NCBI GenBank assembly: GCA_015066105.1
Contig: SVOY01000001.1
Coordinates: 575,356-639,355 of the forward strand
Direction: 5' to 3'
DNA length: 64,000 nucleotides
Origin: Oscillospiraceae bacterium
GTDB lineage: Bacteria > Bacillota > Clostridia > Oscillospirales > Acutalibacteraceae
The position numbers were made by a program, and so were the translations under genes. Below are positions 43,841 to 52,759 of the stretch, in pieces (position 1 is the stretch's first letter; each line of letters opens with the position of its first letter). The notes under the pieces were generated by a model. The model did not search any database. It was not told where the DNA came from and was given only the letters and a program-made list of their open reading frames with translations.

Positions 43841-45037
43841 ATGATGTCACTTACCGAGTATCTTGATACTATTCCGCAGGGTCGTCTCGGCATTATTGCC
43901 ATGAAGGGCTGTGAGGAGCTTGCAAAGCGTGTCAGCGACCAGATTGTTGAATTAAGAGCAAAGTTTGAGTCAGAAAACGACACCAATCTTCACCTTAAGG
44001 GCTATCACAGAGATTCCTACCTTCTTTCTGCAACCTTCCCGAGATTTTCAACGGGTGAAGGCAAGGCAGTAATCAACGAATCAATCCGCGGTTATGACCT
44101 TTTCATCATAAGTGACTGCTTTAACTACAGCGTAAAATATAAAATGTATGACCTCAAGGACGCGAACGGCGAACCTCTTATGGTTCCCATGAGTCCCGAC
44201 GACCATTTTGCAGACCTTAAGAGAGTTATCTCAGCCTGTGCAGGCAAGGCAAAGAGAATTACCGTTATTATGCCCATGCTTTACGAGGGCAGACAGCACA
44301 GACGTTCAGCACGTGAATCCCTTGACTGTGCCCTTGCACTCCAGGAGCTTGAAAATATGGGCGTAAGCAACATCATCACCTTTGATGCTCACGACCCCCG
44401 TGTTCAGAACTCAATCAGAATCGGCTTTGAAAGCGTTTCTCCCACATATCAGATGATTAAGGCTATCGCAAAGAGCCTTAACAACGATATCAAATTCTCA
44501 CCCGAAACAACAATGATGATTTCACCCGACGAGGGCGGTATGGGCAGATGCGTATACTACTCACAGGTGCTCGGCGTTCAGCTCGGTATGTTCTACAAGC
44601 GCAGAGACTTTTCAAAGGTTGTTGACGGCAGAAACCCCATTGTTTCTCACGAATTTCTCGGTCAGAACGTTGAGGGCAAGGACGTTATCGTTGTTGACGA
44701 TATGATTTCAAGCGGCGATTCAATGCTTGACGTTTGCCGTCAGCTCAAGAACCTCAAGGCAAGAAGAATTTTCGTGTTCTCCTCCTTCGGTCTCTTCTCA
44801 TCGGGCCTTGAAAGATTTGACAAGGCTTTTGAAGAAGGTATTTTTGACAGAATTTTCACAACCAACCTTATTTATCAGACCCCCCAGCTTCTTAAGAAGG
44901 AATGGTACTATTCGGTCGATATGTCAAAGTATGTTGCACTTATCATTGATACCCTCAACCACGACAGGTCTGTAAGCCCCTTCCTTAATCCCATTCAGAA
45001 GATTAACGCTTACATAGAAAAGTACAATCTTAAATAA
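43841..45037 (+). CDS. prs: Ribose-phosphate pyrophosphokinase (PRPP synthetase), long form
   Basis: Makes PRPP from ribose 5-phosphate and ATP, the substrate for PyrE and HisG encoded elsewhere in this window. The 398-residue protein is clearly longer than the usual 310-330. Family motifs include YEGRQHRRSARESL (flexible loop), TFDAHDPRVQN, MISPDEGGMGR and the PRPP loop VIVVDDMISSGDSMLD. Extra residues sit near the N-terminus (about residues 40-95) and around the C-terminus. Two ATGs occur in tandem (43841, 43844), after GGGGG; either could start. Single-gene unit with a terminator at 45061-45102. The longer architecture is shared by a group of Firmicutes paralogues as far as I recall, but this is not checked. 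Confidence 0.93.
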   Translation: MMSLTEYLDTIPQGRLGIIAMKGCEELAKRVSDQIVELRAKFESENDTNLHLKGYHRDSYLLSATFPRFSTGEGKAVINESIRGYDLFIISDCFNYSVKYKMYDLKDANGEPLMVPMSPDDHFADLKRVISACAGKAKRITVIMPMLYEGRQHRRSARESLDCALALQELENMGVSNIITFDAHDPRVQNSIRIGFESVSPTYQMIKAIAKSLNNDIKFSPETTMMISPDEGGMGRCVYYSQVLGVQLGMFYKRRDFSKVVDGRNPIVSHEFLGQNVEGKDVIVVDDMISSGDSMLDVCRQLKNLKARRIFVFSSFGLFSSGLERFDKAFEEGIFDRIFTTNLIYQTPQLLKKEWYYSVDMSKYVALIIDTLNHDRSVSPFLNPIQKINAYIEKYNLK

Positions 45038-45060
45038 GAATCAGATTACTAACAACAGAA

Positions 45061-45102
45061 AAGAGAAGATTCGTATATTAACGAGTCTTCTCTTTCTTTT
45101 TG
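45061..45102. terminator. Bidirectional terminator after PRPP synthetase
   Basis: 14-bp stem AAGAGAAGATTCGT/ACGAGTCTTCTCTT (45061-45094), followed by TCTTTTTG on the plus strand. On the minus strand it is followed by a looser T-rich stretch and may also end his transcripts. Confidence 0.85.
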
Positions 45103-45170
45103 TCTGTTAAGTGATATGCTGTCTGTTGTCAGCGTGATATTTTAGCTTTGCGCCATAGGCGAACAGAACC

Positions 45171-45200
45171 GGCGTGATACTCCGTTAAGAGTACCACGCC
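45171..45200. repeat. Imperfect palindrome downstream of the his operon
   Basis: GGCGTGATACTC and GAGTACCACGCC form a 12-bp stem with one mismatch and a 6-base loop. It lies between the prs terminator and the his stop and has no T-tract on either strand. The string GCGTGATA also occurs at 45132-45139. Role unknown. Confidence 0.6.
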
Positions 45201-45222
45201 AAATGCACCGTGTTTTTTATAA

Positions 45223-45882
45223 TCACTTGTTATCGCCTGTCATCTTTTCCTGCTTGACCTTATGGTCAATTACGTGGCGTGAGGCAAGCTCTTTTCTTAC
45301 ATCGTCAACGCTGATGCCCATTTCAACCATCATTACCATGATATGATAGGCAAGGTCGGCAATTTCGTAGACAGTCTCCTTTTTATCGTTAGCCTTAGCG
45401 GCAATGATAACCTCTGTTGACTCCTCACCGATTTTCTTAAGGATTTTGTCAATGCCCTTTTGGAAAAGATAGGTTGTATATGAGCCCTCGGGAAGGTTTG
45501 CTTTTCTGCCGAGAAGAAGCTCATAAAGACCGTCCATGGTAAACTGTGAAAGCTCGTCACTTTCAAAAACGGGAGCAGTAAAGCAGGAGTCCGTACCAGT
45601 GTGGCAGGCAGGTCCGTCCTTTTCAACAACTACAACAAGGGCATCCTTGTCACAGTCGGCGGTAATTGAAACAATGTGCTGATAGTTGCCGCTTGTTTCA
45701 CCCTTGAGCCACAGCTCCTGACGCGAACGGCTGAAAAAGCAGGTAAGCTTCTTTTCCATGGAAAATTCAAGGCTTTCCCTGTTCATATAAGCAAGTGTAA
45801 GCACCCTGCCCGTAAGTGAATCAACCACTATTGCGGGAATAAGACCTTTTTCATCAAATTTAAGTTCATCAATGTTTATCAT
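45223..45882 (-). CDS. hisIE: Bifunctional phosphoribosyl-AMP cyclohydrolase / phosphoribosyl-ATP pyrophosphatase
   Basis: Fused enzyme for steps 2 and 3 of histidine synthesis, 219 residues. The N-terminal HisI part (about 1-110) has GNYQHIVSITADCDKDAL and DGPACHTGTDSCF with Zn/Mg ligands; the C-terminal HisE part (about 115-205) has KKIGEESTEVIIAAKA. One base separates it from hisF. Last gene of the operon. Confidence 0.97.
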   Translation of the reverse strand: MINIDELKFDEKGLIPAIVVDSLTGRVLTLAYMNRESLEFSMEKKLTCFFSRSRQELWLKGETSGNYQHIVSITADCDKDALVVVVEKDGPACHTGTDSCFTAPVFESDELSQFTMDGLYELLLGRKANLPEGSYTTYLFQKGIDKILKKIGEESTEVIIAAKANDKKETVYEIADLAYHIMVMMVEMGISVDDVRKELASRHVIDHKVKQEKMTGDNK

Positions 45883-45883
45883 A

Positions 45884-46642
45884 TTATAACCTCACAGTAA
45901 TACCCTTTTTATTAAGCTCTGCCTTCAAATCCTTTATTGCAACCTCACCGAAATGGAAAATTGAAGCCGCAAGACCCGCCGAAACGGTGGGCACCTCATT
46001 GAAAAGCGTTGTAAAATCATCTATGCAGCCTGCACCGCCCGAAGCAATTACGGGCACCTTTACGGCATCGCAAACAGCCTTAAGCATTTCAAGGTCAAAG
46101 CCTTTTTTAACGCCGTCGGTGTCAATGGAGTTTACAACAACCTCACCTGCACCCATACCTACACAGCGTTTAATCCATTCAATGGCCTCCATACCCGTGT
46201 TTTCTCTGCCGCCCTTAGCAAACACACGGAAAACACCGTCAACACGCTTGATATCAGCCGAAAGCACAACGCACTGGTCGCCGTAACGCTTTGCGGCCTG
46301 CTCAATAAGTGAGGGTTTTTTAATGGCACCCGAGTTAACGCTGACCTTATCAGCACCGCAGCCGAGCACGCGTTCAAAATCCTCAAGAGCGTTTATTCCG
46401 CCGCCGACAGTAAGAGGGATGAAAATTTTTGATGCAACCTCTGTAAGAATATCCGTAAAAAGCTTACGCTCTTCAAAGGAAGCGGTTATGTCATAAAAAA
46501 CAAGCTCATCGGCACCGTTGCCGCTATAGTATTCGGCAAGGCTCACGGGTGAGGAAACATCGTTAAGGCCCTCAAAGTTTACACCCTTTACAACTCTGCC
46601 GTTTTTTACGTCAAGGCAGGGAATAATTCTTTTTGTAATCAT
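45884..46642 (-). CDS. hisF: Imidazole glycerol phosphate synthase, cyclase subunit
   Basis: Forms a complex with HisH and produces imidazole glycerol phosphate and AICAR. The 252-residue TIM barrel starts MITKRIIPCLDVKNGRVVKG, with catalytic Asp near residue 11 and a second Asp near 131. Overlaps hisA by four bases (ATGA), indicating coupled translation. Confidence 0.98.
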   Translation of the reverse strand: MITKRIIPCLDVKNGRVVKGVNFEGLNDVSSPVSLAEYYSGNGADELVFYDITASFEERKLFTDILTEVASKIFIPLTVGGGINALEDFERVLGCGADKVSVNSGAIKKPSLIEQAAKRYGDQCVVLSADIKRVDGVFRVFAKGGRENTGMEAIEWIKRCVGMGAGEVVVNSIDTDGVKKGFDLEMLKAVCDAVKVPVIASGGAGCIDDFTTLFNEVPTVSAGLAASIFHFGEVAIKDLKAELNKKGITVRL

Positions 46643-47352
46643 TCAGCCACCTCCAGAGCATCCTCAATTTTAATGGCACCCGTATAATAGGCTTTGCCGA
46701 TTATTGCACCGTAAAGCTTCATTTCGGCAAGTGCCTTTACATCGTCAAGCGTTGAAACACCGCCGGAAGCAGTAATATCAATGCTCAGCCTTTCGGAAAG
46801 CTCCTTATAAAGCTCACGGTTGGTGCCCTTCATTGCGCCGTCCTTGGAAATATCAGTACAGATAATGGTTTTAACGCCCATATCCTGCATTTTTTTGCAA
46901 AATTCAAAGCCGTCAAACTCTGACTTTTCAGTCCAGCCCTTGATTGCAACAAGGCCGTCCTTGATATCAACACCAACGGCAATTTTATCGCCGTATTTTT
47001 CAACTGCCGCTTTGAGAAAAGCCTCGTCATTTACGGCGGCTGTGCCTAAAATAACACGGTCAACACCGGCGGCAAGATAAGCTTCGATAGTTTCCATATT
47101 GCGGATACCGCCGCCGATTTCAATGAAAAGGCTGCAGGAGCTTCTTATTTTTTTCACCGTTTCAATGTTGGGGGTTGTGCCGTCCTTTGCGCCCTCAAGG
47201 TCAACAAGGTGAAGAAATTTTGCACCGTTTTTTTCAAAATCGGCGGCAATTTCCTCGGGGTGCTCACTGTAAACGGTCATCTGAGCATAGTCGCCCTTAA
47301 AAAGGCGCACTGCGCATCCCTTTACAAGGTCAATAGCAGGAAAAATATTCAT
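46639..47352 (-). CDS. hisA: ProFAR isomerase
   Basis: Isomerises the aminoaldose ProFAR to the ketose PRFAR, 237 residues. The TIM barrel begins MNIFPAIDLVKGCAVRL with the catalytic Asp near residue 8 and a second Asp near 130. I chose ATG 47352 because GGGGGAG precedes it; an in-frame ATG at 47370 lies within hisH. One base separates it from the hisH stop. Confidence 0.96.
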   Translation of the reverse strand: MNIFPAIDLVKGCAVRLFKGDYAQMTVYSEHPEEIAADFEKNGAKFLHLVDLEGAKDGTTPNIETVKKIRSSCSLFIEIGGGIRNMETIEAYLAAGVDRVILGTAAVNDEAFLKAAVEKYGDKIAVGVDIKDGLVAIKGWTEKSEFDGFEFCKKMQDMGVKTIICTDISKDGAMKGTNRELYKELSERLSIDITASGGVSTLDDVKALAEMKLYGAIIGKAYYTGAIKIEDALEVAE

Positions 47353-47353
47353 A

Positions 47354-47968
47354 TTACTCCCCCATTTCACAAAATGCCTTAAGAATTTTCAAGCCCACAT
47401 CACCGCTTTTTTCCGGATGAAACTGACAGCCGAAAACGTTATCCTTTTCAACACAAGCAGTAATTTCAGCACCGTACTGTGCCGTTGCAATTACGCTATC
47501 ATCACAGTCGCAGGCAAAATATGAGTGAACAAAATATACACAGTCACCCTCGTTTATATATTTGAAAAGCTGACTGCTTTTTTTGAATTCAAGAGCGTTC
47601 CAGCCGATATGAGGTATGCTCAGCTCTTCGGGAATTCTGCCCTGCATGGAAACCACGTTACCCTTTAAAAGGCCGAGACCGCCATATTCACCGTATTCAA
47701 AGCTTTTTTCAAACAGCATCTGCATACCAAGGCAGATACCCATAAGCGGCTTGCCTTTTTTCACCTGCTCAAGCACAACCTCGGCAAGACCCGAGGAAAA
47801 GAGCTTGTCTGCCGCATCCTTGAAGGCACCTACACCCGGCAGAATAAGCTTATCAGCCCTTTCAATAACGGCTCTGTCGCCTGTTACAATTACATCGGCA
47901 CCAACAGCTTTCAAGGAGCAGGACAGTGAAAAAAGGTTGCCTACGCCGTAATCAATAATCGCAATCAT
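47354..47968 (-). CDS. hisH: Imidazole glycerol phosphate synthase, glutaminase subunit
   Basis: Class I glutamine amidotransferase of 204 residues that feeds ammonia to HisF. The nucleophile sits in GICLGMQMLFE (Cys near residue 78), with HPEKS providing the histidine and glutamate near the C-terminus. It shares one base with the hisB stop. Confidence 0.97.
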   Translation of the reverse strand: MIAIIDYGVGNLFSLSCSLKAVGADVIVTGDRAVIERADKLILPGVGAFKDAADKLFSSGLAEVVLEQVKKGKPLMGICLGMQMLFEKSFEYGEYGGLGLLKGNVVSMQGRIPEELSIPHIGWNALEFKKSSQLFKYINEGDCVYFVHSYFACDCDDSVIATAQYGAEITACVEKDNVFGCQFHPEKSGDVGLKILKAFCEMGE

Positions 47969-48555
47969 CAGAGAACTCCTTTTGTTGAAGGTATTTCTTC
48001 CTTAAAGGCTTCATCTATGGCAACCGCCGCCTTAAGTGAGCGTGCAACAGACTTGAAGGTACCCTCAATGATGTGGTGTGAATTTGAGCCTGCAAGCTGA
48101 CGGATGTGGAGATTAAGGCCCGCATTACTGCAAAAGGCAATAAAAAACTCCTCAACAAGCTCAGTGTCAAAATCTCCGACCTTCTGGGTAGGAATGTTAA
48201 GTGCATAACCGAGGTATGACCTGCCGGAAATATCAACGGCACTCATAATAAGGCTTTCATCCATAGGGAGAATAAAATTGCCGTAGCGTACAATACCTCT
48301 TTTTTCGCCGAGGGCCTGTTTGAAGGCCTTACCGAGCACAATGCCGATATCCTCAACGGTGTGATGATAATCGACGTATGTATCACCGATACATTCAACC
48401 TCAAGGTCAAATCTGCCGTGCTTTGCAAAAAGAGTAAGCATATGGTCAAAAAATCCGCAGCCCGTTTTAATTGTGCTTACACCCTTGCCGTCAAGGTCAA
48501 GCTTAAGAGTAATGTCTGTTTCAGCCGTTTTGCGGCTTATTTCTGCAGTTCTCAT
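47968..48555 (-). CDS. hisB: Imidazoleglycerol-phosphate dehydratase
   Basis: Monofunctional dehydratase of 195 residues. HHTVEDIGIVLG and SNSHHIIEGTFKS carry the metal-binding histidines. It lacks the N-terminal histidinol-phosphatase domain of enterobacterial HisB, so a separate phosphatase is needed. Overlaps hisC by four bases. Confidence 0.97.
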   Translation of the reverse strand: MRTAEISRKTAETDITLKLDLDGKGVSTIKTGCGFFDHMLTLFAKHGRFDLEVECIGDTYVDYHHTVEDIGIVLGKAFKQALGEKRGIVRYGNFILPMDESLIMSAVDISGRSYLGYALNIPTQKVGDFDTELVEEFFIAFCSNAGLNLHIRQLAGSNSHHIIEGTFKSVARSLKAAVAIDEAFKEEIPSTKGVL

Positions 48556-49619
48556 TTTACTTCCTCCAGAATTTCTTTAACGGTTTCAAGGAAAACCTCC
48601 ATATCTTCTCTTGCACCGATTGTAATTCTAACATAGTCCTTGATTTTTTCATCGCTGAAGTGTCTTACAAGAATACCCTTTGCTTTAAGCGATTTGTAAA
48701 GCTCCTCGCCCGAAACTGAGTTGCTTTTTGCAAAAATGAAGTTTGCCTTTGAATCAATAACCTCAAAGCCGATTTCTTTAAGAGCATCGGCAGTAAAGCT
48801 TCGGGTTTCAATTATTTTATTACAGTTATCCTTATAGTAATCGTTTTCCTTTATTGCCGCTTCGCCTGCAACAAGAGTGAGTCTGTTGATGTTATAAGGG
48901 TTAGTTGAATATCTGATTTTGTTAAGGTCGCTGATAAGCTCCTTATCTCCGAAGGCATAGCCGAGTCTTGCACCTGCCATTGAGCGTGCTTTTGAAAAGG
49001 TCTGCACAACAAGCAGGTTTTTATATTCCTTGATAAGAGGATAAACCGACTCGCCGCCGAAATCAACGTAAGCCTCATCAATAAGCACAACATTATCGGG
49101 GTTTGTTTCAAGAATTTTGATAATCTCATCCTTTGAGATTGTTTTACCCGTGGGTGCATTGGGATTGGCAATAACAATAAAGCAGTTAAGGCCGTAATAA
49201 TCCTCTGCGCAAACCGAAAAATCGTCCTTAAGCGGAATTTTTATGTAATCAAGATTATAGAGCTCTGCAAAAACCTTATAAAAGCCGTAGCTTATTTCGG
49301 GAAAAGCCGCCCTTACGCCGTTACCTGCAAAGGCCATAAAGGAAAAGCTGAGTATATCATCCGAGCCGTTTGCAAGGTAAATGTTATCACAGTCAACGCC
49401 GTAAAGCTCAGCTATTGCCTGCCTGAGGTGCTTGCACTCGGGGTCAGAGTAAAGCCTCAGGTCCGCCGTCTCGCGTGAATTTACAGCATCAAGCACGCCC
49501 TTTGAAGGCGGATAAGGCGATTCATTGGTATTGAGCTTTATATATTTTTTATCCCTGGGCTGCTCACCCGGGGTATAAGCCTCAAGCTTCCGGTACTTTT
49601 CATTTAAAAATCTGCTCAT
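48552..49619 (-). CDS. hisC: Histidinol-phosphate aminotransferase
   Basis: PLP-dependent aminotransferase of 355 residues. Visible features are the NESPYPPS segment, ANGSDDILSF (PLP phosphate region), IVIANPNAPTG, DEAYVDF, and TFSKARSMAGARLGY with the Schiff-base lysine. Overlaps hisD by four bases and hisB by four. Confidence 0.96.
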   Translation of the reverse strand: MSRFLNEKYRKLEAYTPGEQPRDKKYIKLNTNESPYPPSKGVLDAVNSRETADLRLYSDPECKHLRQAIAELYGVDCDNIYLANGSDDILSFSFMAFAGNGVRAAFPEISYGFYKVFAELYNLDYIKIPLKDDFSVCAEDYYGLNCFIVIANPNAPTGKTISKDEIIKILETNPDNVVLIDEAYVDFGGESVYPLIKEYKNLLVVQTFSKARSMAGARLGYAFGDKELISDLNKIRYSTNPYNINRLTLVAGEAAIKENDYYKDNCNKIIETRSFTADALKEIGFEVIDSKANFIFAKSNSVSGEELYKSLKAKGILVRHFSDEKIKDYVRITIGAREDMEVFLETVKEILEEVK

Positions 49620-50896
49620 TTTACATCCTCAAAACGAACTGTGGCACTTCTTGCATGGGCTGAAAGACCTTCCTTTTCCGCAAAGAAAGCAACGTCATCG
49701 GCAACCCTTGAAAGAGCCTCTTTCGTGTAATATGTATACTGTGTCTTTTTTACGAAATCGTCAACGGAAAGCGGACTTGAAAACCTTGCCGTGCCCGTTG
49801 TGGGAAGCGTGTGGTTAGGCCCTGCAAAGTAGTCGCCGAGTGCCTCGGGACAGTAGCGGCCCATAAAGACTGAGCCCGCGTGCTTTATTTTATCAAGATA
49901 ATCAAAGGGATTATCAACACAAAGCTCAAGGTGCTCGGGAGCAATTTCGTTTGCAATGTCAATAGCCTTCATAAGGTCATCACTGACAATGATTTTACCG
50001 TTGTTGTCAACAGAAACTCTTGCGATTTCCTTTCTCGGAAGAAGTGCAAGCTGTTTTTCAATTTCAGCACTTACCCTTTCGGCAAAATCCATACTGTCGG
50101 TAACAAGCACCGCACTTGCCATTTTATCATGCTCAGCCTGTGAAAGCAAGTCGGCAGCAACAAATTTAGGGTCACTTTTGCCGTCGGCAACAACAAGTAT
50201 TTCACTCGGGCCTGCAATCATATCAATGGAAACCATGCCGTAAACCTGCTTTTTGGCCTCGGCAACAAAGGCATTACCCGGTCCTACGATTTTATCAACC
50301 TTTGGTACCGTTTCCGTGCCGTAGGCAAGGGCCGCAATAGCCTGAGCACCGCCCACCTTAAAAATGCGGTCAACACCGGCAATTTTTGCGGCGGCAAGTA
50401 TTACGGGGTTAACCTTTCCCTCAGAATTCGGCGGAGTTGTTATGCAAATTTCACCGCAGCCTGCAATTTTTGCAGGGATGCTGTCCATAAGCACCGTTGA
50501 GGGATAAGCGGCAGTACCGCCCGGCACATAAAGTCCTGCCTTTTCAACGGGCATTACCTTCTGACCGATGACAACACCGTCTTTATCGTTGATAATAAAG
50601 CTGTTTCTTACCTGCTTTTGGTGAAAATTACGGATATTCCCGGCGGCCTTTTCAAGTATTTCGATAAATCTCGGCTCAACGCAGGCAAACGCCTCATCAA
50701 TTTCAGCCTGAGTTACCTCAAGGGAGCTGAGCTTAGCCTTGTCAAACCTTTCACAGTATTCAAAAAGCGCCTTGTCTCTGTTTTTTCTGACATTGTAAAT
50801 TATATCCGCTACAATATCAGATACGTCAGTTACGGCAGTGCCTCTTGCAAAGATTTCATCGTTTGAAACCTCGCCGTATTTTAAAATACTAATCAT
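49616..50896 (-). CDS. hisD: Histidinol dehydrogenase
   Basis: Zinc enzyme that oxidises histidinol to histidine in two steps, 426 residues. The motifs PGGTAAYPSTVLMDSIPAK, AGPSEILV, LLSQAEHDKMA, PEHLELC and GPNHTLPTTGTARF are all present. I chose ATG 50896 because AGGTG is six bases upstream; GTG 50905 falls inside the hisG stop region. One base from hisG. Confidence 0.97.
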   Translation of the reverse strand: MISILKYGEVSNDEIFARGTAVTDVSDIVADIIYNVRKNRDKALFEYCERFDKAKLSSLEVTQAEIDEAFACVEPRFIEILEKAAGNIRNFHQKQVRNSFIINDKDGVVIGQKVMPVEKAGLYVPGGTAAYPSTVLMDSIPAKIAGCGEICITTPPNSEGKVNPVILAAAKIAGVDRIFKVGGAQAIAALAYGTETVPKVDKIVGPGNAFVAEAKKQVYGMVSIDMIAGPSEILVVADGKSDPKFVAADLLSQAEHDKMASAVLVTDSMDFAERVSAEIEKQLALLPRKEIARVSVDNNGKIIVSDDLMKAIDIANEIAPEHLELCVDNPFDYLDKIKHAGSVFMGRYCPEALGDYFAGPNHTLPTTGTARFSSPLSVDDFVKKTQYTYYTKEALSRVADDVAFFAEKEGLSAHARSATVRFEDVK

Positions 50897-50897
50897 T

Positions 50898-51527
50898 TTA
50901 TTCACCTACCTGCTCAGAAAGACCGAGCCTGATTTTTTCAATAATTTCGTTTTTGAACTGATAGCTTGCCTTGTTGGAAATAAGTCTTGCACTGATAGGT
51001 ACGATTGTTTCAATCGGCTCAAGATTATTTTCATAAAGAGTTTTACCCGTCTCAACTATATCAACTATTACATCGGAAAGGCCGAGAATAGGAGCAATTT
51101 CGATTGAGCCGTTGAGATGGATTATATCAATGTCGCGGCATTTTTCAGCGTAAAAATGCTCTGCAATATTGGAAAACTTTGTTGCAACACGCAAGGTAGT
51201 GTTCACATTGTCGCGAAAATCCTTTTTTGCGGCCACAGCCATACGGCATTTGCCTATATTGAGGTCAAGCAGCTCATAAACATCGGGCTCATATTCAAGG
51301 AGAATGTCCTTGCCGGCAACACCGATATCAGCGGCGCCTCTTTCAACGTAAATTGCAACGTCTGAAGGCTTTACCCAGAAAAACCTTATACCAAGCTCCT
51401 CGTTTTCAAAAATGAGCTTACGGTTTTCCTCACGGATTGAAGGACAGGGAAAGCCGGCCTTTTCAAACATTGAGTAAACCTTTTCACCGAGTCTGCCCTT
51501 GGGGAGAGCAATATCAAGCATTTCCAT
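50898..51527 (-). CDS. hisG: ATP phosphoribosyltransferase, short form
   Basis: First enzyme of histidine synthesis, using PRPP and ATP. It has 209 residues, the short catalytic form that lacks the C-terminal regulatory domain and needs HisZ. Visible motifs are IALPKGRLGEK at the start and ADIGVAGKDIL. Its ATG shares a base with the hisZ stop, which supports a HisG-HisZ complex. Confidence 0.97.
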   Translation of the reverse strand: MEMLDIALPKGRLGEKVYSMFEKAGFPCPSIREENRKLIFENEELGIRFFWVKPSDVAIYVERGAADIGVAGKDILLEYEPDVYELLDLNIGKCRMAVAAKKDFRDNVNTTLRVATKFSNIAEHFYAEKCRDIDIIHLNGSIEIAPILGLSDVIVDIVETGKTLYENNLEPIETIVPISARLISNKASYQFKNEIIEKIRLGLSEQVGE

Positions 51528-52633
51528 CAGAGCTTACCCCCTTCGTTAGAAACATTGAGCACGTGACGGTAGCGAAGCCCCGACGGAATTTCCGTGCAGA
51601 CTCTTACCGTATTGCCCGCTGAGGAAAGCGATTCGGCAGTGCGCAGTGTATCTGCTATATTGCCCGAATGTAAAAGAACAATATCAACGTCGTAATCGTT
51701 TTCATCCATATTGTATCGCTCAAGTGCATCAAGATAAACCGCAAAGCCTACGGCACCCGAGCTTCTGCCCATTTTTCTCATCAGCTTGTCATACTGACCG
51801 CCGGAAAGAACACTTGAGGGTATTCCCTTTATGTAGCCCTTGAAGGCAACACCGCTGTAGTAGCTCATATCGTTTGTAAGAGAAAAATCAATTTTTATAT
51901 TCTTTTCAAAGCCTGCATCCTTTATGAAGCTTACAAGGAATGAGAATTCTTTAAAGCTTTCGCGTGAGGCTTCTCCCGTGCAGATGCTTTCAAGAGCGAT
52001 CAATGCCTCAGAAAGGGAAAGAAAATTTCCCGTAAAGGTAAGAAGAACATTTTTAACACTGCTGTCAAGGCCGTTATCGTTGCAAAGCTTTTCAAGCTCA
52101 CCCACACTCTTTCTGCTTATGGCTGAAAGAATTCTGTTCTTAAGGCTCTCGGCAATTCTGCATTCTTCAAAAACAGCCTCAACAATACCCTCATGTGAAA
52201 GCTCAAAAATATAGCTTTCGCTGATGCTTTCAAGGCTCCTCAAGGCAAGCAGCATAACCTCGCAAACCTCAAGCAGACCTATATCACCTATACATTCAAG
52301 GCCCGTCTGACGGATTTCCTTATAAGAGCGTGAGCTTTTTGAAATACGGTAAACGTTTTCATCATAATACAGCTTCTGAAGCTGTCCCGGCTCATCCTTT
52401 GAATTGTTGATAATTGAAAGAGTAACGTCAGGCTTGAGCGCAAGCAGTCTGCCGTTTGTATCCGTAAAGGAAATAATACCGTCAGAAACAAGAAAATCCT
52501 TGTTTTTGACATAAAGGGCATACTCCTCAAACTTGCTCATCTTATACTGACAATAGCCGAGATTTCGGTATAACGAGCGAAGAACGCAAGCCGCCCTTTC
52601 GTCGGGCTTTAAAATTTTTGCTTCGATATTCAT
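51527..52633 (-). CDS. hisZ: ATP phosphoribosyltransferase regulatory subunit
   Basis: HisRS-like paralogue that makes the short HisG active and histidine-sensitive. It has 368 residues, with class II synthetase-like segments (VLRSLYRNLGYCQYKMSKFEEYALYV near the start, LKPDVTLSI as motif 2) and no functional tRNA-synthetase zinc or anticodon domain. ATG 52633 follows AGGGGAAG; a longer frame begins at 52693 in the promoter. First gene of the his operon. Confidence 0.95.
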   Translation of the reverse strand: MNIEAKILKPDERAACVLRSLYRNLGYCQYKMSKFEEYALYVKNKDFLVSDGIISFTDTNGRLLALKPDVTLSIINNSKDEPGQLQKLYYDENVYRISKSSRSYKEIRQTGLECIGDIGLLEVCEVMLLALRSLESISESYIFELSHEGIVEAVFEECRIAESLKNRILSAISRKSVGELEKLCNDNGLDSSVKNVLLTFTGNFLSLSEALIALESICTGEASRESFKEFSFLVSFIKDAGFEKNIKIDFSLTNDMSYYSGVAFKGYIKGIPSSVLSGGQYDKLMRKMGRSSGAVGFAVYLDALERYNMDENDYDVDIVLLHSGNIADTLRTAESLSSAGNTVRVCTEIPSGLRYRHVLNVSNEGGKL

Positions 52634-52664
52634 TATATCTTCCCCTAATATATATTGCTTTAAT

Positions 52665-52693
52665 ACTTTAGCACGATAACACGATAAAGTCAA
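52665..52693 (-). promoter_or_regulatory. Sigma-A promoter of the his operon with tandem repeat in spacer
   Basis: Minus strand TTGACT (52688-52693), 17-base spacer, TAAAGT (52665-52670). The spacer contains the tandem repeat TTATCGTG TTATCGTG. The leader is only about 25 bases, too short for a T-box. Confidence 0.75.
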
Positions 52694-52699
52694 GTCTTT

Positions 52700-52749
52700 T
52701 TAAAACAAAATAAGAAAAAATCCGACCACGGGTTACGCAGCCGGATTTT
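52700..52749 (-). terminator. Terminator of the 76-residue protein gene
   Basis: AAAATCCG/CGGATTTT stem (52717-52749), then TTTTTCTTATTTTG on the minus strand. Confidence 0.8.
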
Positions 52750-52759
52750 GCTTTAAGAT

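Noticed and set aside
52634..52664. T-box or leader peptide in the his leader
   Set aside because: The leader is about 25 bases, far too short for a T-box or attenuator.
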